DNA of 64,000 nt from Mycolicibacterium hodleri (GTDB lineage Bacteria; Actinomycetota; Actinomycetes; Mycobacteriales; Mycobacteriaceae). Below the pieces are notes generated by a model. The model was not told where the DNA came from, made no database searches, and saw nothing but the letters and a program-made list of their open reading frames with translations. The position numbers and the translations under genes are program-made. The stretch spans positions 281,334 to 345,333 of the forward strand of contig NZ_JACKTL010000073.1 of assembly GCF_025822245.1 (NCBI RefSeq). Direction: 5' to 3'. Positions 8,273 to 16,003 of the stretch are shown in pieces. How positions within the stretch are numbered: the stretch's first letter is position 1; every line of letters starts with the position of its first letter.

Positions 8273-9745
8273 ATGTCCCTCGTCGACCCTCGAACCAAAA
8301 CCGTTCCCCCCGAAACCATTACGACCGCCTACGCCACGGTGGAAGACGCCGCGTCACCGGGTCTCACCTCGGCACTGGACCGCATCGGCTTCGGCCGGGT
8401 CCAGGCCGCGCTCATTCTGCTTCTGATGGCGGGATTGTTCTTCGATTCCCTGGAGCAGAACTCCACCGGGGCAATGGGACCGCTGCTCAAGGAATCGTTC
8501 GGCATCGGCAACGCCGAGCTGACGATGATCAACACGGCCACGGTGCTCGGCGGACTGGCCGGCCGTCTCATCGGCGGCTACATCGCCGACCGCTGGGGTC
8601 GCCGCGCCGCCCTGAGCCTCAACCTGCTCGTCTACACCCTCGGCGGCCTGGTCAGTGCCGCCGCGGCCAACTACGAGATGCTGCTGGCGAGCCGGTTCGT
8701 CGTCGGCATCGGCCTTGGCGGCGAGTTCACCGTCGGCCTGGCGATCCTGGCCGAGATCGTCGCCACCCGGCACCGCGGCACTCTGCTGGCGACGCTCAAC
8801 ATCTCCTCCGGCGGGATCGGCAACATCGCGTCCTTCGGCTTCTTCTGGTTGGTGCTCGGGCCGCTCAACGGGGTGCTCGGCGGCAACGACACCGCTTGGC
8901 GCTGGACCTACGTCCTGCTCGCCGTCCCTGCCCTCTTGGTCGTGTTCTTCCGTCGCTACCTGCCCGAATCACCCCGCTTCCTGCTGTCGAAGGGCCGCAT
9001 CGAGGACGCCAACCGGAGCCTGACGCGGCTGGACGGCGGCAGCATCACGGCGCTGCGCAAGCCCGGCGTCACGAAGCACTACGTCACCGAGGCCGACATC
9101 CCGGTGCCGGTCAAGAGCAGCTACGCCAACGTGTTCAAGGGCGAGAACCTCAGGCGCACAGCCGCGATCGGCGCGGCCTCGTGGATGTCCTTTGGCGCCC
9201 AGGTCACCCTGCTGTTCCTGATGCCGATCCTGCTGGTGTCGCGCGGCTACTCGCTGTCGGACTCGCTGGCGTTCACCATGATCATGAACGTCGGATCGCT
9301 GTTCGGTGCCTGCGCGGCCTCCTACCTGGCCGGCAAGGCACCACGGCGGCTCACCGTGAGCATCGCGGCCGTTCTGGGCTGCATCTCGGCCATCTGCTTC
9401 GCGTCGTTCGCCCACTCAACGGCGCTGATCCTGGTGCTGGGCATGATCTTCCAGTTCTTCACCATGATGCTCAACACCATGCTGTCGGTCTGGTCGCCGG
9501 AGCTGTTCCCCACCTCGGTGCGCGCCATGGGCACCTCGGTCGTCAACGGAATCCGCAACGTCGCGGGCGCCGTCATGCCCTTCGCGGCGCTGTTCTTCTT
9601 CGACCGGGCCGGGGTGGCGGGCGTGTTCGCCATGATCGCCGTGATGTACGCACTGCTGGTGGTCGCCGCCCGCTTCGGCCCCGAGACGTTCGGTAAGCCG
9701 CTGGAGGCCGTCACCGAGAAACCCGCCCTCGCCCACGCTGCCTGA
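8273..9745 (+). CDS. MFS transporter, organic/aromatic acid:H+ symporter type
   Basis: 490-aa, 12-helix major facilitator protein. The conserved loop GGYIADRWGRRAAL (D-R-W-G-R-R) between helices 2 and 3 and the PESPRFLL motif after helix 6 place it in the sugar/metabolite:H+ symporter group that includes aromatic-acid transporters. It is the first gene after the GntR operators and is followed at 30 bp by the THI5-like gene. It probably imports the compound metabolised by the downstream enzyme(s). The substrate is not predictable from sequence. Confidence 0.82.
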   Translation: MSLVDPRTKTVPPETITTAYATVEDAASPGLTSALDRIGFGRVQAALILLLMAGLFFDSLEQNSTGAMGPLLKESFGIGNAELTMINTATVLGGLAGRLIGGYIADRWGRRAALSLNLLVYTLGGLVSAAAANYEMLLASRFVVGIGLGGEFTVGLAILAEIVATRHRGTLLATLNISSGGIGNIASFGFFWLVLGPLNGVLGGNDTAWRWTYVLLAVPALLVVFFRRYLPESPRFLLSKGRIEDANRSLTRLDGGSITALRKPGVTKHYVTEADIPVPVKSSYANVFKGENLRRTAAIGAASWMSFGAQVTLLFLMPILLVSRGYSLSDSLAFTMIMNVGSLFGACAASYLAGKAPRRLTVSIAAVLGCISAICFASFAHSTALILVLGMIFQFFTMMLNTMLSVWSPELFPTSVRAMGTSVVNGIRNVAGAVMPFAALFFFDRAGVAGVFAMIAVMYALLVVAARFGPETFGKPLEAVTEKPALAHAA

Positions 9746-9775
9746 TTCGTCACCAATGAGAAGGAATCGCCAAAC

Positions 9776-10693
9776 ATGTTGACACTGAACATCTCCGCCA
9801 CCGCCCACGGCCTGAACTACCTACCGCAGTACTACGCCGACCACCTCGGGCTATTCGCCGAGCGCGATCTCGCCGTCACGGCCACCGCGAAGGATCCGTG
9901 GACCGGCGTGCTCGACGACCTGGACAGCGGCGCCGCCGACGTCGCGCTGGGCGGCCTGTGGGTGCCCGCGATGTACAGCGGCACACCCCGCAAGCTGTCG
10001 GTGTTCGCCCAGGTCAATCATCAGTTCCCCAAGGCCCTGGTGACCCGGACGCGGCAGCCGGACTTCCAGTGGTCGGATCTGGTCGGACGCACGGTGCTCG
10101 CACCGGGTATCGGCGGCAGCGCGCCGTACGCCTTCACCGCGGGCCTGGTGCGGGAGGCCGGCGTCGACCCCGCGTCGATCACGTGGCTGCGCGACCTGTC
10201 CACCCCGATGTTCGTCGAGTTGTTCGAGTCTGGTCTCGGCGACGCGATCGTCCTGGACCACACCAATGCAGAACTCCTGCAGCACAGGGGAACCGGATTC
10301 ATCGCCAACGACTACGCCGTGACCGGCGGGTTGGGACCCAACAGCGTCTACTACTGCCGCACCGAGCGCGTCGACGAGCTGTCCGACCGGTTGACCGCCT
10401 TCACCGCGGCACTCGAGGAATCCATGGCGTTGCTGGCCTCGGTGGGCGTCGACGAACTTCGTCCGCTGTTGGCCGAGCACTGGCCGGCGACGCCTCCGGC
10501 AGTACTGGCCGGCGCCTGTGAACGGATGCTGCGCTCGCAGACGTGGGCGACGCCCCGCATCGACCAGACTGCCACCGAGCGGTGGATGCGAATACTGTTC
10601 GAGGAGAAGATGGTTCGAGCCATCCCCGGCTTCGGCGACGTGGTCGACACGACGATCGTCGACGCGGTCGGCTCGGCTCCGGTCTCGGCCTGA
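9776..10693 (+). CDS. Signal-peptide-less SsuA/THI5 (NMT1)-like protein
   Basis: 305-aa protein with the periplasmic-binding-protein II fold of the SsuA/THI5/NMT1 group: the opening LNYLPQYYADHLGLFAERDL and the segment DVALGGLWVPAMY are typical. Unusually, there is no signal peptide or lipobox; the first beta strand starts at residue 2, and an AGGA ribosome site stands before the ATG, so this is a genuine start. No ABC permease or ATPase gene lies nearby. It is therefore probably cytosolic: an effector-binding protein or an enzyme. The Cys-rich motif of yeast Thi5 is absent, so HMP-P synthesis is not supported. Its operon neighbours are an MFS importer and an ornithine-cyclodeaminase-like enzyme. 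Confidence 0.75.
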   Translation: MLTLNISATAHGLNYLPQYYADHLGLFAERDLAVTATAKDPWTGVLDDLDSGAADVALGGLWVPAMYSGTPRKLSVFAQVNHQFPKALVTRTRQPDFQWSDLVGRTVLAPGIGGSAPYAFTAGLVREAGVDPASITWLRDLSTPMFVELFESGLGDAIVLDHTNAELLQHRGTGFIANDYAVTGGLGPNSVYYCRTERVDELSDRLTAFTAALEESMALLASVGVDELRPLLAEHWPATPPAVLAGACERMLRSQTWATPRIDQTATERWMRILFEEKMVRAIPGFGDVVDTTIVDAVGSAPVSA

Positions 10694-10697
10694 TCGC

Positions 10698-11675
10698 GTG
10701 GTCCTCATCCTGACGCACTCCGAGATCACCGGAATGCTGGACCGCGACGAGGTGCGCAAGGCCGTCGAGTTGGCGCATGCCGGGTTGGCGCGGGGCGAGT
10801 GGCACAGCCCTGCGCCACGGGCCATGGCGTTGGCTGGTGACGGGTCGGCGATCCCCATGACCGCGTCCGGCGACGCATTGGCGTCGGTGAAGATGTTGTG
10901 CGACTTGCCCGCCAACCGTGCACGCGGTCTGCCGGTGCAACGCTCCAGCATCATGGTCACCTCGGCGTCGACGGGCGAGTGCCTGGCCATCCTCGACGGG
11001 CGCGCCGTCACCGCCATGCGCACCGCGGCCGTCAGCGCCGTCGCGACCGATCACCTGGCTCGGCGTGACGCCTCCGTCCTCGGTTTCGTCGGGGCGGGCA
11101 ACCTGGCCGTCGAACACGCTCGCGCCATCGCCGCGGTCCGCCCGATCGAGAAGATGGTCGTCTGGACCAGGAGCACCGCCACCCTCGACGAGTTCGAGGC
11201 CAGGACGCCGGACGTCGGCGTTGCGGTCGAGCGGGTTTCGTCGCCTGAAGCCGTCGTGGCCGCCGCCGACGTCGTGTGCACGTTGACTCCGTCCCGCGAT
11301 CCGGTCCTGCTCGGAGCGTGGCTGAGGCCGGGCCAGCACGTCAACGCCGTCGGTGCACCGCCACGACCGGACCATCGCGAGGTCGACGGCGAGGCCATGA
11401 AGCGCTCCCACGTCGTCGTGGACAGTCACGGCACCGCCATGACGAAGTCCGGCGGCGTGCTGCTGGCGATTGCGGAGGGCGCGATCACCGAGGACGACGC
11501 ACGCACGGAACTCGGGCAGGTGATCGTCGGATCCCGTCCGGGTCGGTCCCACGCCGAGGACGTCACGTTGTTCGAGTCCGTCGGCCTCGGGCTGCAGGAT
11601 CTCGCCACCGCCGAATTGGTGCTGGCACGCGCCGCGGAGCTCGGAGTGGGCACCACGGTCGATCTGAGCGCGTAG
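10698..11675 (+). CDS. Ornithine cyclodeaminase / mu-crystallin family protein
   Basis: 325-aa NAD(P)-dependent enzyme of the ornithine cyclodeaminase/mu-crystallin family, whose members include lysine and ornithine cyclodeaminases, ketimine (pyrroline- or piperideine-carboxylate) reductases and N-alkyl amino acid dehydrogenases. The Rossmann motif GFVGAGNLAVEHA and the substrate-side TAMRTAAVSAVA segment are present. GTG at 10698 is 4 bp after the THI5-like stop and matches the usual family start. It ends the GntR-linked unit. The actual substrate is undetermined. Confidence 0.8.
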   Translation: MVLILTHSEITGMLDRDEVRKAVELAHAGLARGEWHSPAPRAMALAGDGSAIPMTASGDALASVKMLCDLPANRARGLPVQRSSIMVTSASTGECLAILDGRAVTAMRTAAVSAVATDHLARRDASVLGFVGAGNLAVEHARAIAAVRPIEKMVVWTRSTATLDEFEARTPDVGVAVERVSSPEAVVAAADVVCTLTPSRDPVLLGAWLRPGQHVNAVGAPPRPDHREVDGEAMKRSHVVVDSHGTAMTKSGGVLLAIAEGAITEDDARTELGQVIVGSRPGRSHAEDVTLFESVGLGLQDLATAELVLARAAELGVGTTVDLSA

Positions 11676-11685
11676 CGGTGGCATT

Positions 11686-12387
11686 GTGGGAACCGTGGAC
11701 TCGGTGCTGCACTTCGCCGGAAACTTCTGGTGGCTGATCTTTCCGCTCGGCGGGGTGATCGGCGGTGGAGTCAGGGCCGTCGCCGCCGCCAACGAACGCC
11801 GAGCGGAGCGCCGGCTGGAGCGGTACCGCATCAAGCAGCAGGCCAAGGTCGCGATGGCCGAGGCGTCGGGGCGCGGCCGGGTCGACGAGGCCGCCGCCCG
11901 GCGTGAGGTGACCAAGGTCCTGCAGCGGCACGACGGCACGGACGCGCGCTGGCTGGACTACGAGGTGGACGTGGCCAAGCTGCTGGACTTCCCGCTGATG
12001 ACCGACATGCGCGAGCCGCTTACCGCGGAGTTCCACCGGGCTCGCAGCCGCGCCGATCTGCTGCGGCCCGCGAACGCCGAGGACCTCGTCGGCGACCGGG
12101 ACGCCCAGCTCGACTATCGCGACGCCGTGCACGACTACGTCACCGCGTTCGACGTCGCCGAGGCCGAAGCGGTGCGCAGGCGACGCAGCGACTTCTCGGT
12201 CGAGGCGCAGGAGCGGTTGGAACGCGCGCAGCGTCTGCTCAGGGTGGCCTCCGACGCCGCCGCCACCACCGACGAGCGCCGCAACGCGTACTCCAAGGCC
12301 CGGCGCGAGCTCGACGGCCTGATCGTGCTGCCGGCCGCCACCCGGGCCGGCATCGAGCGGCGGATCGCCGGGGAGATCGAGGCCTAG
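11686..12387 (+). CDS. Conserved hypothetical membrane-anchored protein
   Basis: 233 aa from GTG at 11686; a second in-frame GTG at 11695 is equally possible. One hydrophobic segment near the N-terminus (FWWLIFPLGGVIGGGV) is followed by a charged, Arg/Ala/Glu-rich helical body, so it is probably a single-pass protein with a cytosolic coiled domain. I do not recognise a family. It follows the cyclodeaminase by 10 bp but looks unrelated in function. Its stop shares the tetranucleotide CTAG (12384-12387) with the stop of the convergent TetR gene. Confidence 0.7.
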   Translation: MGTVDSVLHFAGNFWWLIFPLGGVIGGGVRAVAAANERRAERRLERYRIKQQAKVAMAEASGRGRVDEAAARREVTKVLQRHDGTDARWLDYEVDVAKLLDFPLMTDMREPLTAEFHRARSRADLLRPANAEDLVGDRDAQLDYRDAVHDYVTAFDVAEAEAVRRRRSDFSVEAQERLERAQRLLRVASDAAATTDERRNAYSKARRELDGLIVLPAATRAGIERRIAGEIEA

Positions 12388-12923
12388 CCGACCGCGTAGC
12401 GCTGCAGGGTGGGGCCGAGCCACTCGATCAATTCGTCGCGGCTCAGGTCGACGACCGGCGGTAGCCGTAACACGAAGCGGCACAACGCCATTCCGAGCAC
12501 CTGGGTGGCGATGAGGCCGGCCCGCCGCGGTGCGTCGTCGGGTACGAACTTCGAGATCGCGGGCAGCAGTTGTCCGGCGAAGATGTCGGTCATGCGTTGC
12601 GCCGCTTCGGCATTGGTGGTGGCCGACCGCAACAGCACCACCAGCGCGTCGTCGGCCTCCCAGCGCGCCAGGAAGTGCGACACCAACGCATGGCCCAGGC
12701 GCTCGGGGGCCACGTCGGACAGGTCGGGGAAGCGCAGGTCGAACTCCGCGGCGGCGGCGAACAACTGGTCCTTGGTGCCGAAGTAGCGCATCACCATCGA
12801 CGGATCGATGCTGGCGTCCGCGGCGATGGCCCGGATGGTCGCGGCCTCGTAGCCCGATTCGGCGAACCGCTCCCTGGCCGCGGCCAGGATGACGGCCTTG
12901 GTCTGGTCGGCCTTCGCTCCCAT
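12384..12923 (-). CDS. TetR-family repressor of the divergent flavin monooxygenase
   Basis: 179-aa TetR regulator. The helix-turn-helix AATIRAIAADASIDPSMVMR is followed by YFGTKDQLF, the family signature. ATG at 12923 fits the usual ~10-residue lead before helix 1; longer upstream frames run through the intergenic operators and are unlikely. It is divergent from the FAD monooxygenase at 13027, and the gap holds two inverted 18-bp sites. Local repression of both genes, relieved by a small aromatic or drug ligand, is inferred from this arrangement. Confidence 0.85.
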   Translation of the reverse strand: MGAKADQTKAVILAAARERFAESGYEAATIRAIAADASIDPSMVMRYFGTKDQLFAAAAEFDLRFPDLSDVAPERLGHALVSHFLARWEADDALVVLLRSATTNAEAAQRMTDIFAGQLLPAISKFVPDDAPRRAGLIATQVLGMALCRFVLRLPPVVDLSRDELIEWLGPTLQRYAVG

Positions 12924-12935
12924 GCCGAGGACTCT

Positions 12936-13001
12936 ATGCCAACGGTTGTTGACTTTTATCGCACCACGGCGCACTCTGAAAAAGTCAACACGCGTTGGCA
13001 T
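12936..13001. promoter_or_regulatory. Paired inverted operator for TetR, between tetR and the monooxygenase
   Basis: Two copies of the same 18-bp element face each other: 12936-12953 (ATGCCAACGGTTGTTGAC) and 12984-13001 (GTCAACACGCGTTGGCAT), matching at 16 of 18 positions after reverse complementing, with 30 bp between. Each copy also contains its own CAAC-N4-GTTG dyad. They flank the divergent promoters and lie at positions suited to repress both genes. Confidence 0.75.
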
Positions 13002-13026
13002 TTGTCCCGGACCCCAGGAGATCCCC

Positions 13027-14160
13027 ATGCACGACACCGACGTCCTCATCGTGGGCGCTGGCCCGACCGGACTGACCCTGGCGGCAGCACTGCTGCTCAC
13101 GGGCACGAGCGTGACGCTCGTCGACCGCCAGGCCGAAGCGGCGAACACCTCGCGCGCCGCCGGGGTCAACGCCCGCACTCTAGAGGTGCTCGAGGGAGTC
13201 GACGTGACGCGCCGCCTGGTCAAGGAGGGCGTCGAGGCCCCGCGCTTCGCCATCCGCGACGGCGCCACGGCGCTGCTCTCAATCGATTTCAGCGGCCTTC
13301 GGACGGCCTACCCGTTCACGCTGATGGTGCCGCAGTCGACGACCGAGCGGCTGCTCCTGGAGCGGGTGCGCGAACTCGGCGGTGACGTCGTGCGGCCCAA
13401 GGCGCTCGTCACCGTCACCCAGGACGCGACGGGCGTGACGGCGACGTTCGACGACGGCGACACCGTCCGCGCGCGCTACCTCGTCGGCGCTGACGGCATG
13501 CACAGCACCGTGCGCACGCAAGCCGGGATCGCCTTCACCGGCGGCGCCTATGCCCACTCCTTCGTCCTTGCCGACGTCCACCTGCGCGGTGACGCCCCGA
13601 CCGACGAGGTCCGGCTGTTCTGGGCGAGCGAGGGCCTGACCGTCGTCGCACCCCTGCCCGACGGGGCGTTCCGCATCGTGGCTCCCGTCGACGACGCGCC
13701 CGAGGTGCCCTCGGTCCAGTTCGTCCAGCAACTCCTCGACGCCCGTGGTCCCGGCGGGATCGCGGTGACCGACGTCGTCTGGGGTTCCCGGTTCCGGATC
13801 CACCACCGGGTCGCCGAGACCTACCGCCGCGGTCGCATCCTGCTCGCCGGGGACGCCGCCCACGTGCACAGCCCAGCCGGCGGGCAAGGCATGAACCTCG
13901 GCATCCAGGACGCCGTGGTCCTGGCCGACGCCCTGGCGGCGGTGCTGGCCGGTGGGCCGGATACGCGGCTCGACGAGTACGCCGCCGCGCGCCGCCCCAT
14001 TGCCCAGCAGGTGATCGCCCTGACCGACCGGCTGACCAGACTCGCCACCCTGCCCCGCCCGCTGCGGCCCGCCCGCAACGCCGCGCTGAAGGTCCTCGGA
14101 CGCCTCCCGTGGGTCACCCGGGCCCTGGCGTCGCGCCTGTCGGGTCTGGTCTACCGCTGA
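13027..14160 (+). CDS. Class A FAD-dependent monooxygenase
   Basis: 377-aa aromatic-hydroxylase-type flavoprotein. It has the dinucleotide fold GAGPTGLTLA near residue 10, the second FAD/NADPH motif LVGADGMHSTVR in the middle, and the ribityl-binding LLAGDAAHVHSPAGGQG near residue 275. Such enzymes hydroxylate aromatic rings or modify antibiotics (rifampicin monooxygenase is a relative). It is divergent from a TetR regulator with paired operators, so expression is probably induced by its substrate. ATG at 13027 follows an AGGAG ribosome site. Confidence 0.85.
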   Translation: MHDTDVLIVGAGPTGLTLAAALLLTGTSVTLVDRQAEAANTSRAAGVNARTLEVLEGVDVTRRLVKEGVEAPRFAIRDGATALLSIDFSGLRTAYPFTLMVPQSTTERLLLERVRELGGDVVRPKALVTVTQDATGVTATFDDGDTVRARYLVGADGMHSTVRTQAGIAFTGGAYAHSFVLADVHLRGDAPTDEVRLFWASEGLTVVAPLPDGAFRIVAPVDDAPEVPSVQFVQQLLDARGPGGIAVTDVVWGSRFRIHHRVAETYRRGRILLAGDAAHVHSPAGGQGMNLGIQDAVVLADALAAVLAGGPDTRLDEYAAARRPIAQQVIALTDRLTRLATLPRPLRPARNAALKVLGRLPWVTRALASRLSGLVYR

Positions 14161-14206
14161 CGGGGCGGTTGTCCGACGACCCGAGGCCACCGGGCACGAT
14201 GACGGC

Positions 14207-15592
14207 ATGACCGAACCGGCGGTGCAGACCATCGAGGCCGACTACCTGGTGATCGGCGCGGGCGCCATGGGCATGGCGTTCGTCGACGCGCTGATCGCCG
14301 AGACCGAGGCGACCGTGGTGCTCGTCGACCGCAACGACCAGCCCGGCGGGCACTGGGTCAACGCCTATCCGTTCGTCCGGCTGCACCAACCCTCGGCGTA
14401 CTACGGCGTGAACTCCCGCCGGCTGGGCAGCGACTCGATCGACACCAGCGGATGGAACGAGGGCTTCTACGAACTCGCCAGCGGCAGCGAGGTGTGCGCC
14501 TACTACGACCAGGTCATGCGTCAGCATCTGCTGCCGAGCGGCCGGGTCTCCTACTTCCCGATGAGTGAATACCTGGGCGACAACCACTTTCGCACGCTTG
14601 GAGGACAGGACTACCGCGTGGAGGTCCGGCGCCGGGTGGTCGACGCCACCTATCTGAGCGTCGTCGTGCCGTCGATGCGTCCGCCGCTCTACGACGTCGC
14701 CCCCGGGGTGGACTGCATCCCACCCAACGGCCTGCCCAAGCAGCGGGCCCGGGACCGCTACGTGATCGTCGGTGCCGGCAAGACCTCCATGGACGCCTGC
14801 CTGTGGCTGCTGCGCCACGGCGTCGAGCCCCACCGGTTGACCTGGATCAAACCGCGGGACTCCTGGTTGCTCGACCGCGCCGCCGTCCAGCCAGGCCCGC
14901 TGTTCGCCCGGCGCGTGCTGGCGGACTTCTCCGCCCAGTCGCGCGCCATCGCCCAGGCCGCCTCGGTCGACGACCTCTACCTCCGGCTGGAGAAACTGGG
15001 CTGCCTGCAGCGGATCGATCCGGCGGTCGAGCCGACGATGTACCGGTGCGCGATCGTGTCACGCGGCGAACTCGAGCAGCTGCGGTTGGTCGACGACGTC
15101 GTCCGGATGGGTCGCGTCGTCGCGCTGGAACCGGGACGGATCGTCCTCGACGGGGGCACCGTCGACGTCGACCCGGGGGCGCTGTACGTCGACTGCACCG
15201 GGGACGGGATCGGGACGCGGGAGGCCACCCCGGTGTTCACGCCCGGCCGCGTCACCCTGCAGTCCGTCCGCACGTGCCAGCCGGCGTTCAGCGCCGCCGT
15301 CATCGCGCGCGTCGAGGCGATGGACGTCGACGACGACGCCAAGAACGACTACTGCCGACCGGTGGAGCACCCCATGGAGCCACTCGACTGGATCACCATG
15401 ACGCTCGACTTCAACCACAACCAGCTCGCGTGGTTCGACGATCCCGAGCTGATGGGATGGCTCAACCGCGCACGGCTGAACGTGGTGAGCCACATGCAGT
15501 CCGACGACGAAGCCGCGAGGGACGGGGCGGCTCAGATCGCGCCGCGACTGCGGGCCGCCAACGCCAAGCTCGAGGCCCTGCTGCGCGTCTGA
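14207..15592 (+). CDS. FAD/NAD(P)-binding oxidoreductase, monooxygenase-like
   Basis: 461-aa flavoprotein. The N-terminal FAD fold is clear (LVIGAGAMGMAF, then PGGHWVNAYPFVRLHQPS, as in flavin-containing monooxygenases). A second Rossmann segment in the middle reads YVIVGAGKTSMDA, which lacks the third glycine of the usual GxGxxG. I do not recognise a specific enzyme. It starts 46 bp after the class A monooxygenase and could be co-transcribed under the TetR regulator. The last 61 bp overlap the convergent membrane-protein gene. Confidence 0.75.
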   Translation: MTEPAVQTIEADYLVIGAGAMGMAFVDALIAETEATVVLVDRNDQPGGHWVNAYPFVRLHQPSAYYGVNSRRLGSDSIDTSGWNEGFYELASGSEVCAYYDQVMRQHLLPSGRVSYFPMSEYLGDNHFRTLGGQDYRVEVRRRVVDATYLSVVVPSMRPPLYDVAPGVDCIPPNGLPKQRARDRYVIVGAGKTSMDACLWLLRHGVEPHRLTWIKPRDSWLLDRAAVQPGPLFARRVLADFSAQSRAIAQAASVDDLYLRLEKLGCLQRIDPAVEPTMYRCAIVSRGELEQLRLVDDVVRMGRVVALEPGRIVLDGGTVDVDPGALYVDCTGDGIGTREATPVFTPGRVTLQSVRTCQPAFSAAVIARVEAMDVDDDAKNDYCRPVEHPMEPLDWITMTLDFNHNQLAWFDDPELMGWLNRARLNVVSHMQSDDEAARDGAAQIAPRLRAANAKLEALLRV

Positions 15593-15960
15593 ATCCACAG
15601 CACGACGGTGGCGATGACGGCCTCGAGGATCGCGATGCTCGTCGCCACCGCCATCAGCGTCGAGGTGGCCGCCACCGGGGCGGTGCTCACCGGCTGGCCG
15701 TGGTGGTGACCCGGCATGGACCAGTGCATCGCGACCATGCCGAGGTTCATCACCGCCACGATGCACCAGACCCGCGGCGATCCCGCCGTCCACAGCTCCT
15801 TGGCGCAGTACAAACACGCCACCGCCATGCCGACGACGACCACCGCCATCACCACGCTCCCGGCGTCGCCGACCATCACCCCGTGCAGCGCCGCGGAGCA
15901 GGCCGCGAGCAGCGCACACGCGCGTCGTCCCACGACGGGCGGCGTGCTGGTGCGCGACAT
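15532..15960 (-). CDS. Small four-helix membrane protein, unrecognised
   Basis: 142 aa with four hydrophobic segments (around residues 15-32, 37-55, 63-82 and 100-122). A His-rich loop (MPGHHHGQP) between helices 3 and 4 and paired Cys residues (LYCAKELW) are candidate metal contacts. No family is recognised with confidence; it resembles short actinobacterial multi-pass proteins of the DUF5134 type. It overlaps the end of the upstream flavoprotein gene by 61 bp, so either start or reality of the last part is less certain. Confidence 0.6.
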   Translation of the reverse strand: MSRTSTPPVVGRRACALLAACSAALHGVMVGDAGSVVMAVVVVGMAVACLYCAKELWTAGSPRVWCIVAVMNLGMVAMHWSMPGHHHGQPVSTAPVAATSTLMAVATSIAILEAVIATVVLWIQTRSRASSLALAARSRGAI

Positions 15961-16003
15961 CGCACAACTCTGTCACCGACATGGCGAGCGCGCAGCGGAT
16001 GAC

